Shown: piece by piece, positions 8,821 to 18,126 of the stretch
Layout of the letters: each line of letters begins with the position of its first letter
Numbering within the stretch: the first letter of the stretch is position 1
DNA from: Alteromonas sp. IB21
GTDB taxonomy: Bacteria > Pseudomonadota > Gammaproteobacteria > Enterobacterales > Alteromonadaceae
Assembly (NCBI RefSeq): GCF_016405965.1
Contig: NZ_JAEFCD010000001.1
Coordinates: 107,813 to 171,812 of the forward strand
Reading direction: 5' to 3'
DNA: 64,000 nt
Position numbers and translations under genes: made by a program
The notes under the pieces: model-generated
Database searches by the model: none
The model's input: only the letters and a program-made list of their open reading frames with translations
Told to the model about the DNA's origin: nothing

Positions 8821-10647
8821 ATGAAAGCTTTATTACGATCTACATATTTTATTTTTATACTAACCACCTTGTTTAGCGCAGTGGCAAGTACAAACGCATG
8901 GGCGGATGTGAACGCAGTAGAAGCCACCATTGATAGAAACCCTGTAATGATAGACGAAGCGATACGCTTAACTATCACTGCAGATGGAAGTGCAGACAGA
9001 GATGCATTTGATAGTTCCCCTCTGTTAAAAGACTTTGTGGTTGGCAGAACGTCTGTAAGCAGCCAAACGTCTATCGTTAATTTTGACACTAAACGCACCA
9101 CTGTCTGGACCACCACGCTTTTCCCTCGCAAGGAAGGTACGTTTACCATTCCTTCACTCACAATAGAGGGTAAGTCTACCAAGCCCATTCAGGTGAAAGT
9201 TATTCCGGTTCAAGAACAAAGCAATGTGGCCCGTGATTATTTCGTCACCACAGACATAGATATAAAAGAAGCCTATTTAAACCAACAGCTTCTTTACACC
9301 GTCAAACTTTTTCTCTCAAGTAATATTGAACGGGGCAGCCTTCAAGCACCCGAAATGCAAAATGCCGAAATTAAACAACTAGGTGAAGATAAGCAGTACA
9401 CCGACATTGTTAATGGACGACGTTATCAGATCATTGAACGTCAATTCGCTGTAGTCCCTCAGGCATCTGGTGAATTCACCCTAAGAGGCCCTGTCTTTAC
9501 TGGAGAAGTGATGGCGGCTAACACTAATCAGCGGTTTGGCTTTTTTAACAGAACGCAACAAATTAATCGGGTTGGGCCTGATATCACTGTGAACATTAAA
9601 CCCATTCCTCAGGGAATTGATTATCCATGGCTGCCCTCTGAAATGGTAAGAGTGGATGAAGAGTGGCCGCAGGGAGATTCCTTTGTTGCAGGAGAGCCAG
9701 TAACCCGAATCGTTACACTGACTGCGCTAGGTGTGGTAGAGGAACAGCTTCCGGATATTCCCGAGTTTTATCCGCCAAACTTTAAATTATATCCAGACCA
9801 GTCGAATACGACGACTGTGGAAAAGGACCAAAGCCTTATCTCCCAGCGCCAAACGTCGTTGGCTATTATCCCTACTCAAGCGGGTAACTTTGTTTTACCT
9901 GAAATTACTGTTCCTTGGTTCAATACGCTTACTCAGCAAACCGAGTATGCCACCATTCCTGCTCGCTCAATTACGGTAGCGCCAGCAAGTGGCGCAAATA
10001 AGGGCAGTGCGACGAACGCGAACACCCCATTACCTAGCAGTACAACAGTACAGGACATCCCAAGCGATGTACCCTCAACTGCAGCGCAACCTTCCACTAA
10101 CCCTGACGATGAGACTAACGCATCAAAAAATGCTTCAGATGACACCAATACTAATAAGATTTCGCCCTTATATTGGATTGTTACTGGAGTATTCATGGTG
10201 CTGTTCGTTATTGCGCTTTCGGGGTGGCTATACACCTATAGAAAGCTTAAACAATCGTGGATGTTTGGGCAAAACAGCAGTGTTAAAAATGTTATACAGG
10301 GCTCGCATGCTTCAACTAGTTTTGATGAAAAAGCCCAATATCAAAATCTTATGTCAGTGATAAAGGCAAAGGATATACGTTCATTATCCCCCTCACTTAG
10401 GCAGTGGATAAATGCGTTAACAGCAGGTAATGTGAAACATTCACAGTTTGAAAGTATTAACCGTATAGTTAATGAGTTGTACGCACTGCGTTTTTCAGCC
10501 AATAAATCTGATGCGAGCGTCCAAACCAAACAAATAACGAAGGTTTTGGAAGAACTTTCACATGAAGTTAAGCGTACTCGCAACGAATGGAAGCGAAAAG
10601 ACGTGAGGGACAGTCACACGCTATCTAACCTATATCCTGCTTCATAA
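8821..10647 (+). CDS. BatD-like protein (oxygen-tolerance BatD family)
   Basis: A 608-residue exported protein. A signal peptide ends near residue 29 (TLFSAVASTNAWA). A large beta-rich periplasmic part follows (VEATIDRNPVMIDEAIRLTI; WTTTLFPRKEGTFTIPSLTI), then a Ser/Thr/Asn/Ala-rich stretch around 390-440, one membrane helix near 446-470 (YWIVTGVFMVLFVIALSGWL) and a basic helical cytoplasmic tail. This matches BatD. It starts directly after the batB/C stop and is the last gene of the operon; the next gene is 206 bp away. It probably assembles with the VWA proteins at the inner membrane; a specific activity is not established. Confidence 0.88.
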   Translation: MKALLRSTYFIFILTTLFSAVASTNAWADVNAVEATIDRNPVMIDEAIRLTITADGSADRDAFDSSPLLKDFVVGRTSVSSQTSIVNFDTKRTTVWTTTLFPRKEGTFTIPSLTIEGKSTKPIQVKVIPVQEQSNVARDYFVTTDIDIKEAYLNQQLLYTVKLFLSSNIERGSLQAPEMQNAEIKQLGEDKQYTDIVNGRRYQIIERQFAVVPQASGEFTLRGPVFTGEVMAANTNQRFGFFNRTQQINRVGPDITVNIKPIPQGIDYPWLPSEMVRVDEEWPQGDSFVAGEPVTRIVTLTALGVVEEQLPDIPEFYPPNFKLYPDQSNTTTVEKDQSLISQRQTSLAIIPTQAGNFVLPEITVPWFNTLTQQTEYATIPARSITVAPASGANKGSATNANTPLPSSTTVQDIPSDVPSTAAQPSTNPDDETNASKNASDDTNTNKISPLYWIVTGVFMVLFVIALSGWLYTYRKLKQSWMFGQNSSVKNVIQGSHASTSFDEKAQYQNLMSVIKAKDIRSLSPSLRQWINALTAGNVKHSQFESINRIVNELYALRFSANKSDASVQTKQITKVLEELSHEVKRTRNEWKRKDVRDSHTLSNLYPAS

Positions 10648-10757
10648 AACGCATTTCATTTGCTAATGGATTGGAATTTGCGTAATCAAAGCCCTTGCAC
10701 TTTGCCATATCGTACTGGCAGGGGTTTTGTTGATACGATGTCTGTATTTGATAAACA

Positions 10758-10814
10758 GCTAGGGCCTCAGGCCTTATTGCCCTCAAAAGGTTTATTAACC
10801 GTAAAAGCCCTAGC
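10758..10814. repeat. Inverted repeat in the batD/DUF885 gap
   Basis: GCTAGGGC (10758-10765) and GCCCTAGC (10807-10814) are perfect 8-bp inverted arms about 41 nt apart, ending 40 bp before the DUF885 start. There is no T tract, so this is not a standard terminator. A role in the leader of the downstream gene is possible but unproven. Confidence 0.3.
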
Positions 10815-10853
10815 CTATAAAAATAACCAATTAAACGCGACGGGGAACTAAAA

Positions 10854-12707
10854 ATGAAAAAAACACTTTTGAAGCTAACGCCAATAGCGTTAGCTATTAC
10901 GACGCTTGCGGCATGCTCTCCAGCAACGGAAACAGCCAATAACGCACCAGAGCCAATAAAAACTGAGAAGCCAGCTGGACAGTCTGAGTCAGAGCGTCTC
11001 AATGCGTTCTTTGAGCGCACCTTTGAAGAAGACCTCAAACGCTCTCCCCTGTTCCAAAGTTACCTTGGCAAAAAATGGGACTACGATAAATGGGATGATA
11101 TCAGCGATGAAGAGGCCGATACTCGCGTTGCTATTGCCAAGAACCGACTTGAGAAACTAAATAGCTTCGACACAAGCAAATTGAGTGAGCAAGAAAAATT
11201 GAGCTTGCGTCTATACAAACTGGGTATAGAGCGTGATTTAGCTAACGACGAATTCAGACATCACCGCTATATTGTGCACCAATTCCGCGCTGCACATACT
11301 CAAGTGCCAAGCTTCCTTATCAATATTCACAGCGTAAAGAGTAAAGAAGACGCCCAAGCATATATAGGTCGTCTGGATAATGTTCGCACGTACTTCGATC
11401 AAGTTATTGAACAAATGAAAGTACGCGAAAAAGCTGGCGTATTTCCTCCAGCGTGGGCTTACGACCAAATGATTGATGCGTCCAAGAATGTCATTACGGG
11501 GGCACCTTTTGATTCTAGTGAAACGCCTTCCACGTTATGGGAGGATTTTCAAAATAAAGTTAGCAAACTAGATATAACTGACGCTGAAAAAACCACTTTA
11601 CTTGGTGAAGCCAAAGCCGCTTTGGTAACATCAGTCATGCCCTCGTACGAGAAGTTTATCGAAGAACTGGCACATCAGCGTGAAGTAACACCAGAAGGCG
11701 ATGGTGTATGGCGTTTACCTAACGGTGATGCGTGGTATCAGAACCGCCTCAACTGGTTTACCACCACCGACCTGACTGCAGATCAAGTACATCAGATAGG
11801 CCTCGATAATGTAGAGCGCATACACAATGCAATGCGCGACATCATGAAACAAGTAAAATTTGAAGGTACTCTTCAAGAGTTTTTTGTTTTCATGCGTGAA
11901 GACGATCAATTCTACTTACCTTCTACAGACGAAGGCAGGCAGCAATACCTTGATATGGCGAAAACCGCTATAGATGACATGCGGGACGCTATTCCTGAGT
12001 ACTTTGGCATTCTTCCAGAAGCGCCAATGATCGTTAAACGCGTTGAAGCCTTTCGCGAACAGTCTGCGGGCAAAGCGTTTTATCAAAGCCCAGCCCAAGA
12101 CGGCAGCCGCCCTGGGATTTATTACGCCAACCTTTATGATATGAAAGCAATGCCAACTTATCAGTTAGAGGCGCTAGCGTATCATGAAGGCATTCCTGGC
12201 CATCACATGCAGCGTGCAATTGCACAAGAGTTAGAGGGTGTTCCTCAATTTCAGAAGTTTTTAAGTTTTACGGCCTACACGGAAGGTTGGGGTTTGTATA
12301 CTGAAGAATTGGCGAAAGACATGGGATTCTATCAAGACCCCTACTCCGACTTTGGTCGTTTAGCCATGGAGCTTTGGCGCGCCTGCCGCTTAGTGGTAGA
12401 TACGGGCATTCATGCGAAAAAATGGTCCCGTGAAAAAGCGGTAGATTATCTTATTGAAAACACACCAAACCCTGAATATGACGCGCAAAAAGCTATAGAA
12501 CGCTATATTGCCATGCCGGGTCAAGCCACTGCTTACATGATTGGTAAACTTAAAATCATGGAGCTTCGAGAAATGGCGCAGAACGAACTTGGCGACAAGT
12601 TTGATTGGAAAGGTTTCCATGATGAAGTGTTAAAATATGGCCCTGTACCGCTTTCTATTTTAGAAGAAAACATAAATGCATGGATAGCTGCACAAAAAGG
12701 TGCCTAG
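10854..12707 (+). CDS. DUF885 family lipoprotein (probable metallopeptidase-like)
   Basis: A 617-residue lipoprotein: signal peptide with lipobox TTLAAC and the lipidated Cys at residue 21, followed by an NA/PE-rich spacer. The bulk is a DUF885 domain. The family hallmark YHEGIPGHHMQRAI sits at about 443-456, with His444, Glu445, His450 and His451 resembling a zinc-binding HExxH-like site; TAYTEGWGLYTEELA follows, as in other members. DUF885 proteins are mostly uncharacterised and are grouped with metallopeptidases by sequence, so peptide or ester hydrolysis at the envelope is an inference. The gene stands alone: 206 bp after batD, with its own strong terminator at 12747-12783. The start is supported by the good signal peptide. 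Confidence 0.88.
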   Translation: MKKTLLKLTPIALAITTLAACSPATETANNAPEPIKTEKPAGQSESERLNAFFERTFEEDLKRSPLFQSYLGKKWDYDKWDDISDEEADTRVAIAKNRLEKLNSFDTSKLSEQEKLSLRLYKLGIERDLANDEFRHHRYIVHQFRAAHTQVPSFLINIHSVKSKEDAQAYIGRLDNVRTYFDQVIEQMKVREKAGVFPPAWAYDQMIDASKNVITGAPFDSSETPSTLWEDFQNKVSKLDITDAEKTTLLGEAKAALVTSVMPSYEKFIEELAHQREVTPEGDGVWRLPNGDAWYQNRLNWFTTTDLTADQVHQIGLDNVERIHNAMRDIMKQVKFEGTLQEFFVFMREDDQFYLPSTDEGRQQYLDMAKTAIDDMRDAIPEYFGILPEAPMIVKRVEAFREQSAGKAFYQSPAQDGSRPGIYYANLYDMKAMPTYQLEALAYHEGIPGHHMQRAIAQELEGVPQFQKFLSFTAYTEGWGLYTEELAKDMGFYQDPYSDFGRLAMELWRACRLVVDTGIHAKKWSREKAVDYLIENTPNPEYDAQKAIERYIAMPGQATAYMIGKLKIMELREMAQNELGDKFDWKGFHDEVLKYGPVPLSILEENINAWIAAQKGA

Positions 12708-12746
12708 CAATCTCGATTAAATACTTTGCTCTAAAGTAGTAAATAA

Positions 12747-12783
12747 AAACGCGTCTTTCGGCTAACGAAATGACGCGTTTTTT
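12747..12783 (+). terminator. Rho-independent terminator after the DUF885 gene
   Basis: AAACGCGTC / GACGCGTTT stem continued by TTTCG / CGAAA with a GCTAA loop, followed by a run of T. It lies 40 nt after the DUF885 stop. Because the stem spans 12770, it also argues against a translation start there for the next gene. Confidence 0.9.
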
Positions 12784-12823
12784 ATGCCATAGTGAAAAAA
12801 GTTTGGTTATTTTGGATTTTTTT

Positions 12824-13381
12824 ATGTTCGGCCGAAATAAATACGATAGCGGTCAGGTCTTATCGGGTATGAAAGCAAAACACCAACGATATGAAGCGCT
12901 AGTAAAAGCCTTTCACGCAGATATCTATCGCTATGCTTTTTGGCTTATTAAAGACCAGAGCATTGCTGAAGACGTAGTGCAAGAAACCTTCTTACGCGCT
13001 TGGCGCTCACTCGACGCCCTAAATGATGAAAAGGCGGCAAAGTCATGGTTAATTACCATTCTTCGCCGTGAAAACGCCCGTCGGTTCGAGCGCAAGCAAT
13101 TCGACACGGTGGATATTGACGATTGCCACATACAAGATGATACGCAGCACGCAGACGGCGATTTAAAAGACAGAGAACTTCAGCGACTGATAGGTGGATT
13201 GAGCGTTGAATATCGCGAGCCCTTAATCCTTCAACTCATCTTTGGGTTCAGTGGTGAAGAGATTGCTAATCAATTAGGACTTAATAAAAACACGGTAATG
13301 ACCCGTTTGTTTAGGGCGAGAAATCAGCTGAAAGAGGCATTAGAGAAACAAAATGAACAGAGAGGTCGTGTAAATGGATGA
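12824..13381 (+). CDS. ECF-type RNA polymerase sigma factor
   Basis: A 185-residue sigma-70 family protein lacking regions 1 and 3. Region 2 is RYAFWLIKDQSIAEDVVQET followed by FLRAWRSL; region 4 is LSVEYREPLILQLIFGFSGE and then EIANQLGLNKNTVMTRLFRA, a helix-turn-helix for the -35 element. I use the ATG at 12824 (MFGRNKYDSG) because the earlier in-frame ATG at 12770 lies inside the upstream terminator hairpin. The ATG at 12869 (MKAKHQRYEA) is also possible; neither has a strong ribosome-binding site. The stop overlaps the next start by 8 nt, so the DUF3379 protein is its coupled partner and likely its anti-sigma factor. The regulon is unknown. Confidence 0.88.
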   Translation: MFGRNKYDSGQVLSGMKAKHQRYEALVKAFHADIYRYAFWLIKDQSIAEDVVQETFLRAWRSLDALNDEKAAKSWLITILRRENARRFERKQFDTVDIDDCHIQDDTQHADGDLKDRELQRLIGGLSVEYREPLILQLIFGFSGEEIANQLGLNKNTVMTRLFRARNQLKEALEKQNEQRGRVNG

Positions 13382-14078
13382 ATTAGAATTTAGGCGTCGA
13401 ATCTACGCCGATCCAGAAACGACTGACAGTGATGTTGTAGAAGCGGCAAAAGATGATGAAAGCAAACGCAGTTTCTGGAATGAACAAAAGCAGTTCGACA
13501 AACAGTTAAAGCAAGCTTTGAAAGTGGATGTCCCGGAGGACCTTGCCAGTAAACTCATTTGGCAACAGTCTGCAGATGAATTCACCCGTTATAAACGCAG
13601 AAGCCGCTGGTATCTGGCCATGGCCGCATCCGTTGCTTTTACCGTGGGCATTGGCCTTACCATGTGGTATCACCAGCCGCTTAGCATTGGGGGGCAAGCG
13701 CTTGCTCATATGCAGTATGCAGAAATGGAACATGCACATTCATTGCTTCCGGTTGACTTAAATATGGTTAATGCAAAGTTAGCAAGCTTCGGCGGTAGTT
13801 TTAGCGAAATGTTAGACGGTGTAGAAGTTGCAAACTATTGCCACTTGAGCACGGTTAGAAGCCTGCACCTCATTGTTGATACGCCACAAGGTAAAATGTC
13901 TATATTTGTGGTGCCGGAACGAGGTGACATTAGCATACCGAGTAGGTTCGGGGATAGCCAATATCACGGCGAGAGCATTAAGATGCAGCGCGCAAACGTT
14001 ATGATTGTTGGTGACAAAAACGCGGATCTTAGCGAAATGAAAAAAGCCATTTCGGAAAGGATACAGTTTTCTGCATAA
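13374..14078 (+). CDS. DUF3379 protein, probable anti-sigma factor
   Basis: A 234-residue protein beginning MDELEFRRRIYADPETTD, the family's typical start. It has a cytoplasmic N-terminal part of about 78 residues, one membrane helix at about 79-98 (WYLAMAASVAFTVGIGLTMW) and a periplasmic C-terminal part. That layout, and the 8-nt overlap with the ECF sigma gene, fit a membrane anti-sigma factor. The periplasmic part has a single Cys (ANYCHLSTVRSLHLIVDTPQ) and the segment MSIFVVPERGD. I do not see a zinc-binding anti-sigma (ZAS) motif, so sigma binding must differ from that class. The inducing signal is unknown. A terminator follows at 14129-14153. Confidence 0.82.
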   Translation: MDELEFRRRIYADPETTDSDVVEAAKDDESKRSFWNEQKQFDKQLKQALKVDVPEDLASKLIWQQSADEFTRYKRRSRWYLAMAASVAFTVGIGLTMWYHQPLSIGGQALAHMQYAEMEHAHSLLPVDLNMVNAKLASFGGSFSEMLDGVEVANYCHLSTVRSLHLIVDTPQGKMSIFVVPERGDISIPSRFGDSQYHGESIKMQRANVMIVGDKNADLSEMKKAISERIQFSA

Positions 14079-14128
14079 CGCTTTTATAAGGCGTTCCTAA
14101 AAACTGTTTACCTTACTCCTTCCCTTCT

Positions 14129-14153
14129 TCGGCCTAATGTGGCCGATTTTTTT
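14129..14153 (+). terminator. Rho-independent terminator after the sigma/DUF3379 pair
   Basis: TCGGCC / GGCCGA stem with a TAATGT loop followed by seven T, 51 nt after the DUF3379 stop. It closes the two-gene sigma operon and separates it from the diguanylate cyclase gene. Confidence 0.88.
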
Positions 14154-14270
14154 GCCCAAATTTAAGGTGAAACTCACGCTTATAAAACTTATAATTGCTA
14201 CCTGATTAAAACACTCGTTTTAAATTACAACAATATTCCGCTTATCCGCAGTATAGAGGTAGCAATTACA

Positions 14271-16238
14271 ATGAGCGCTTGGTATCGCTTTACAAGGCTA
14301 ATAGTGTGTCTATTGTTGCCTCTGATAACTTGTTTTTCTTTACGCGCACAGAGCCCAGATATCAAAAACGCTTTAAGGTTGGAGAAACTTGACGGCTATA
14401 GTCACATTGCAGCCACAACCATCTACCATTGGAACACACCAAGTGACGTTAGCAATACTGACATTACTGTGATGATTGAGGAATCAGGCTTACAGAATGA
14501 TATTCAAAGTGAAGGGGTGATATTTAGACATTTATTAGCCACTTCCACTGCAAATGATGTTGATTCCCCAAGAGTTCCGATTTTCGTTAAAGAGCCGTTA
14601 TTAGATAAACACTGGCAAGAGCTAAAAGCCCTCATGCCTGAACTCTTCGCTGCTTCTAAGGCGTATTACATATATGCAAGGGCGGTTAACGACTTTGATG
14701 GTTCTTCTCTGCGTATTAATGAAACTGTGCCCGCACTGAGACGGTTGAAACTTGAAGCTTTGGAGACGGGTAGTAAAACAGCTACAGCAATAGCGAGTAT
14801 ATGGCTGGCTATGGAGCTCAACTTAGCGAATCCTATTCAGGCCATTAATGAACTTGAATATGCGTTGGCGCATCTTCCTCATTATTCACCAGACAAAAAC
14901 TTACAAAATGCCCTATCAAGAACTATCGCGCATGATTGGCTTAGAGAAGCCTATCTCGAGCTCTTCGTTCCGAGCAGAGCCTACTACCACTCTCAGCAAC
15001 TTATTGATGGAAAAAAACAGGCTGAAAGCACAATTGTCACAGCTTGGGCCTTCTTTTCGGCGATAGACGCATTACTTGTTCAAAACAGTTTTGACGATGC
15101 TTTAGCTCTAGTAGAGGACGCGATAGATTATGTATCTAAGGTAAATTCAGTCGACGAGAAGCTGTTGATATATGTTCAAAAGCTTCGTGCTATTATTTTT
15201 CAGAAAGGTGAAGGTTATGAAAGCTCAGCACAAAAAGTCATGGAGCAAATTAGACAACTCGATACCTCAAAAGTGAAGGAAAAAACCCAAGAACTCTCTG
15301 TCTACGCAGATGCACTTTACTCAGCGCTACTGAATGATGAAGCAAAGTTCAATGATTCACTGCAGCAATATAAAAAGATCGTTCTCGCGAAAACCTCCGA
15401 TTCAGGTTTTAAAGACAAAATTAAGCTCAAAATGGAGCTCGAACTCTCAAGACTCTACGATGCTGCGGGCGATTACAAAAAAGCGTATGAGCACTCTCAG
15501 TCCTACAATAAATTACTCGTTGCAAAAAATACGGAGCAATTTAAATTTTCTTCGTCTTACTTCACAGATAACTTGGCAGAAGATATTGAATTAGCGCACT
15601 ATCGGCAGAAAGAGTTAACTACACTACGAAATGAAAGAAACGGTCTTTCTACCGACAAAGAAGCCATGAAAACGACGATATTCGCGTTGATACTAACCAT
15701 ATTGCTCATCCTTGTCCTCTGGCTCTGGGTCGCCAAAAAACAGAGCGATTTACTCGCTGAACGGGACTCGCTTACCGGCGCCCTTACCCGTCGAGCTATG
15801 TTAAATAGCTTGAAGAAGTCACTTAAAGACAACAAGACCTCAAGTATTGCACTATTGGATGTTGATAACTTTAAGAAGATTAACGACAGATACGGTCACG
15901 CTGTCGGTGATGAAGTGCTTACGACAATAACCCAGATTATTAAAGATAGAATTCGCAAATCTGACAAACTTTGCAGGTACGGAGGCGAAGAGTTTTTAAT
16001 CTATTTCTCCGACACGGATGAAAAGTCAGCCAAACGGATACTCGATGAACTAAATCTGGCTCTTTCACGCCAAAAACATTGGAACGGCACTGATGAAAAG
16101 TTTTGCGTTAGCTTCTCGTCTGGGCTGTTAGACGTGAAAGGAGAAACAAACTTAGACACAATTATCAAAGCCTGTGACGACCTGCTTTACAAGGCTAAAC
16201 GCGACGGCCGTGCTCGCGTAGCCTCTTTTTCATTTTAA
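14271..16238 (+). CDS. Membrane-bound GGDEF diguanylate cyclase with periplasmic helical sensor
   Basis: Makes cyclic di-GMP from two GTP. It has 655 residues: signal peptide (LIVCLLLPLITCFSLRAQ), a long helical, probably TPR-like periplasmic region from about 30 to 460 (for instance LSRLYDAAGDYKKAYEHSQS), a membrane helix near 468-488 (ALILTILLILVLWLWVA), and a C-terminal GGDEF domain from about 500. The active-site loop is GGEEF at 571-575, preceded by DVDNFKKINDRYGHAVGDE. The inhibitory I-site RxxD is present as RKSD (562-565), exactly five residues before GGEEF, so feedback inhibition by c-di-GMP is expected. No EAL domain. It is monocistronic with its own upstream gap of about 190 bp. 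The ligand of the sensor part is unknown. Confidence 0.92.
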   Translation: MSAWYRFTRLIVCLLLPLITCFSLRAQSPDIKNALRLEKLDGYSHIAATTIYHWNTPSDVSNTDITVMIEESGLQNDIQSEGVIFRHLLATSTANDVDSPRVPIFVKEPLLDKHWQELKALMPELFAASKAYYIYARAVNDFDGSSLRINETVPALRRLKLEALETGSKTATAIASIWLAMELNLANPIQAINELEYALAHLPHYSPDKNLQNALSRTIAHDWLREAYLELFVPSRAYYHSQQLIDGKKQAESTIVTAWAFFSAIDALLVQNSFDDALALVEDAIDYVSKVNSVDEKLLIYVQKLRAIIFQKGEGYESSAQKVMEQIRQLDTSKVKEKTQELSVYADALYSALLNDEAKFNDSLQQYKKIVLAKTSDSGFKDKIKLKMELELSRLYDAAGDYKKAYEHSQSYNKLLVAKNTEQFKFSSSYFTDNLAEDIELAHYRQKELTTLRNERNGLSTDKEAMKTTIFALILTILLILVLWLWVAKKQSDLLAERDSLTGALTRRAMLNSLKKSLKDNKTSSIALLDVDNFKKINDRYGHAVGDEVLTTITQIIKDRIRKSDKLCRYGGEEFLIYFSDTDEKSAKRILDELNLALSRQKHWNGTDEKFCVSFSSGLLDVKGETNLDTIIKACDDLLYKAKRDGRARVASFSF

Positions 16239-16354
16239 AATTCCCTCAAACTTTATTTACCTATAGCCGTATAGAAAACATGCAAGGTCGCTGAATGACG
16301 TAGAGACTCTGAGTCATAGGTGTTAGCATGAAAGAAAAAACATAGGGAATTTAT

Positions 16355-17860
16355 ATGGCTACAGGCACGATAATCTCGTTGGGTTTATATTTTGTAGTAA
16401 TGTTGGGAATAGGCCTCTTCGCCTATCGGCAAACAGATACCAACGTCGAAGGCTATATGCTCGGCGGCCGTCAATTAGGCCCCGCTGTTACCGCACTCTC
16501 AGCAGGCGCATCTGACATGAGCGGATGGATGCTCATGGGTTTACCCGGCGCTATGTATGTATCAGGTTTGTCTGCCGGTTGGATTGCGGTTGGTCTGACA
16601 TTAGGCGCATTAGCAAATTATATGTTAGTTGCACCACGTCTTCGCGTGTATACGGAAGTCGCCAACAACTCCATTACGCTTCCAGATTATTTTGAAAACA
16701 GATTCGCAGACAACTCTCGTCTACTTCGCGTTATCGCCTCTGTTGTCATCGTCGTTTTTTTCACCCTTTATACATCTTCGGGTGTTGTAGCTGGCGGGAA
16801 ATTGTTTGAAACATCATTCGGATTAACCTATGAGACAGGGCTGTATGTCACCGCAGGCGTTGTTGTAGCCTACACATTAGTGGGTGGTTTTATGGCGGTA
16901 AGCATGACTGACTTCGTTCAAGGCTGTATCATGTTTGTCTCGCTTATTATGGTCCCCGCTGTGGTTATCAGTGAGCTAGGCGGAATAGGTGCTTCAATCG
17001 ACGCATTAGATACCATCAACCCAGCACTATTCGATGCCTTTATGGATGCGTCTTCCAACGAAGCATTAACGTTCATTGGTATTGTTTCTCTCATGTCATG
17101 GGGTCTCGGTTATTTTGGACAGCCTCACATCATTGTTCGTTTCATGGCTATCCGTTCAGTCAAAGATATCCCGACAGCCAGAAACATTGGTATGAGCTGG
17201 ATGATAGTGTCAATTATCGGCGCCTTAATGACAGGCCTGTTTGGTTTGGCTTATGTGACAGGAAACGGTAATGAAATTGATCCGGAGACCGTATTTATTT
17301 ACCTGTCTCAAATTCTGTTCCATCCGCTTATCGGTGGTTTCCTACTTGCAGCAATTTTAGCGGCGATAATGAGTACCATTTCATCACAGCTATTGGTAAC
17401 GTCAAGTTCATTAACCAGTGACTTCTATCAGGCATTTCTGCGTCGTGACGCTTCAGATGGCGAACTCGTTATCGCAGGCCGTGTCAGCGTTGTAATTGTG
17501 GCGCTCGTTGCTATCTATCTAGCCTACGATAGAAACAGTACTATTTTGACCCTAGTAAGTAATGCATGGGCTGGTTTTGGCGCCGCCTTTGGCCCACTTG
17601 TTTTATTCAGCTTATTTAAGCGTGAAATGACCCGTCGGGCGGCACTAGGTGGCATGATAGTCGGAGCGGTAACCGTGTTGCTGTGGATTTATCTTCCTGT
17701 TGAGGTTGGTGGTCAGAAGCTTGGCGACTGGATCTATGAAATTGTGCCTGGGTTTATTTTATCTAGCTTAACCATCATGATTTTAAGTAAATCAGGTGCA
17801 CCTCGAGAAGGTGTAGTTGATACTTTTGATGCGTTTCAAACGAAATTAAACGAAAAGTAA
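16355..17860 (+). CDS. putP: Sodium/proline symporter PutP
   Basis: Sodium:solute symporter of the SSS family, 501 residues with about 13 membrane helices, importing L-proline with Na+. Diagnostic segments are TDTNVEGYMLGGRQLGPAVT, LSAGASDMSGWMLMGLPGAM (residues near 49-68, the Na+/proline site), YFGQPHIIVRFMAI, and AAILAAIMSTISSQLLVTSS followed by SLTSDF in the helix 8 region, which are near-identical in PutP proteins. Length agrees with E. coli PutP (502). It stands alone; no putA is adjacent. A good terminator follows at 17905-17938. The start ATG is first in frame and the N-terminal helix begins immediately. Confidence 0.95.
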   Translation: MATGTIISLGLYFVVMLGIGLFAYRQTDTNVEGYMLGGRQLGPAVTALSAGASDMSGWMLMGLPGAMYVSGLSAGWIAVGLTLGALANYMLVAPRLRVYTEVANNSITLPDYFENRFADNSRLLRVIASVVIVVFFTLYTSSGVVAGGKLFETSFGLTYETGLYVTAGVVVAYTLVGGFMAVSMTDFVQGCIMFVSLIMVPAVVISELGGIGASIDALDTINPALFDAFMDASSNEALTFIGIVSLMSWGLGYFGQPHIIVRFMAIRSVKDIPTARNIGMSWMIVSIIGALMTGLFGLAYVTGNGNEIDPETVFIYLSQILFHPLIGGFLLAAILAAIMSTISSQLLVTSSSLTSDFYQAFLRRDASDGELVIAGRVSVVIVALVAIYLAYDRNSTILTLVSNAWAGFGAAFGPLVLFSLFKREMTRRAALGGMIVGAVTVLLWIYLPVEVGGQKLGDWIYEIVPGFILSSLTIMILSKSGAPREGVVDTFDAFQTKLNEK

Positions 17861-17904
17861 ACTAAAGATAAGCGAAAAATAGCCCAGCGAATATCGCAAA
17901 TACA

Positions 17905-17938
17905 AAGCTCTGTTTAGATTTCTAAGCAGGGCTTTTTT
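17905..17938 (+). terminator. Rho-independent terminator after putP
   Basis: AAGCTCTG paired with CAGGGCTT (one G-U), with inner TTAGA/TCTAA pairing, followed by six T; 45 nt after the putP stop. Confidence 0.85.
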
Positions 17939-18009
17939 CTAATTATAGCCCTTGAAAAAAGTGGCTTATGCTTCAATTGCATGAAATTTTTAATTAATGG
18001 AATAAGATA

Positions 18010-18024
18010 GCTATTTTAAATAGC
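18010..18024. promoter_or_regulatory. Perfect palindrome upstream of cysD
   Basis: GCTATTTTAAATAGC is a perfect 7+1+7 palindrome about 100 bp before cysD, in an AT-rich promoter region. It could be an operator for the sulfate operon. It does not look like a CysB site, which lacks a tight palindrome. The regulator is unknown. Confidence 0.3.
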
Positions 18025-18126
18025 AAAATCGCATACTACTTTTTAAATTAAATATGTTATCGTTCTATGCAGAAAAATAACCCGTATATAACTTTTTTGC
18101 ATATAACATAAAATTCGGACTTCAAA

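Noticed and set aside
10660..10851. 63-codon plus-strand frame between batD and the DUF885 gene
   Set aside because: No ribosome-binding site, non-protein-like composition, and it overlaps the inverted repeat in the leader.
12770..12823. Upstream ATG extension of the ECF sigma gene
   Set aside because: It lies within the stem of the preceding terminator and the added residues look unlike a sigma N-terminus.
16237..16352. AAATTCCCT / AGGGAATTT arms flanking the gap before putP
   Set aside because: Arms about 100 bp apart in AT-rich DNA, no T run, and the left arm overlaps the end of the upstream gene; probably chance.
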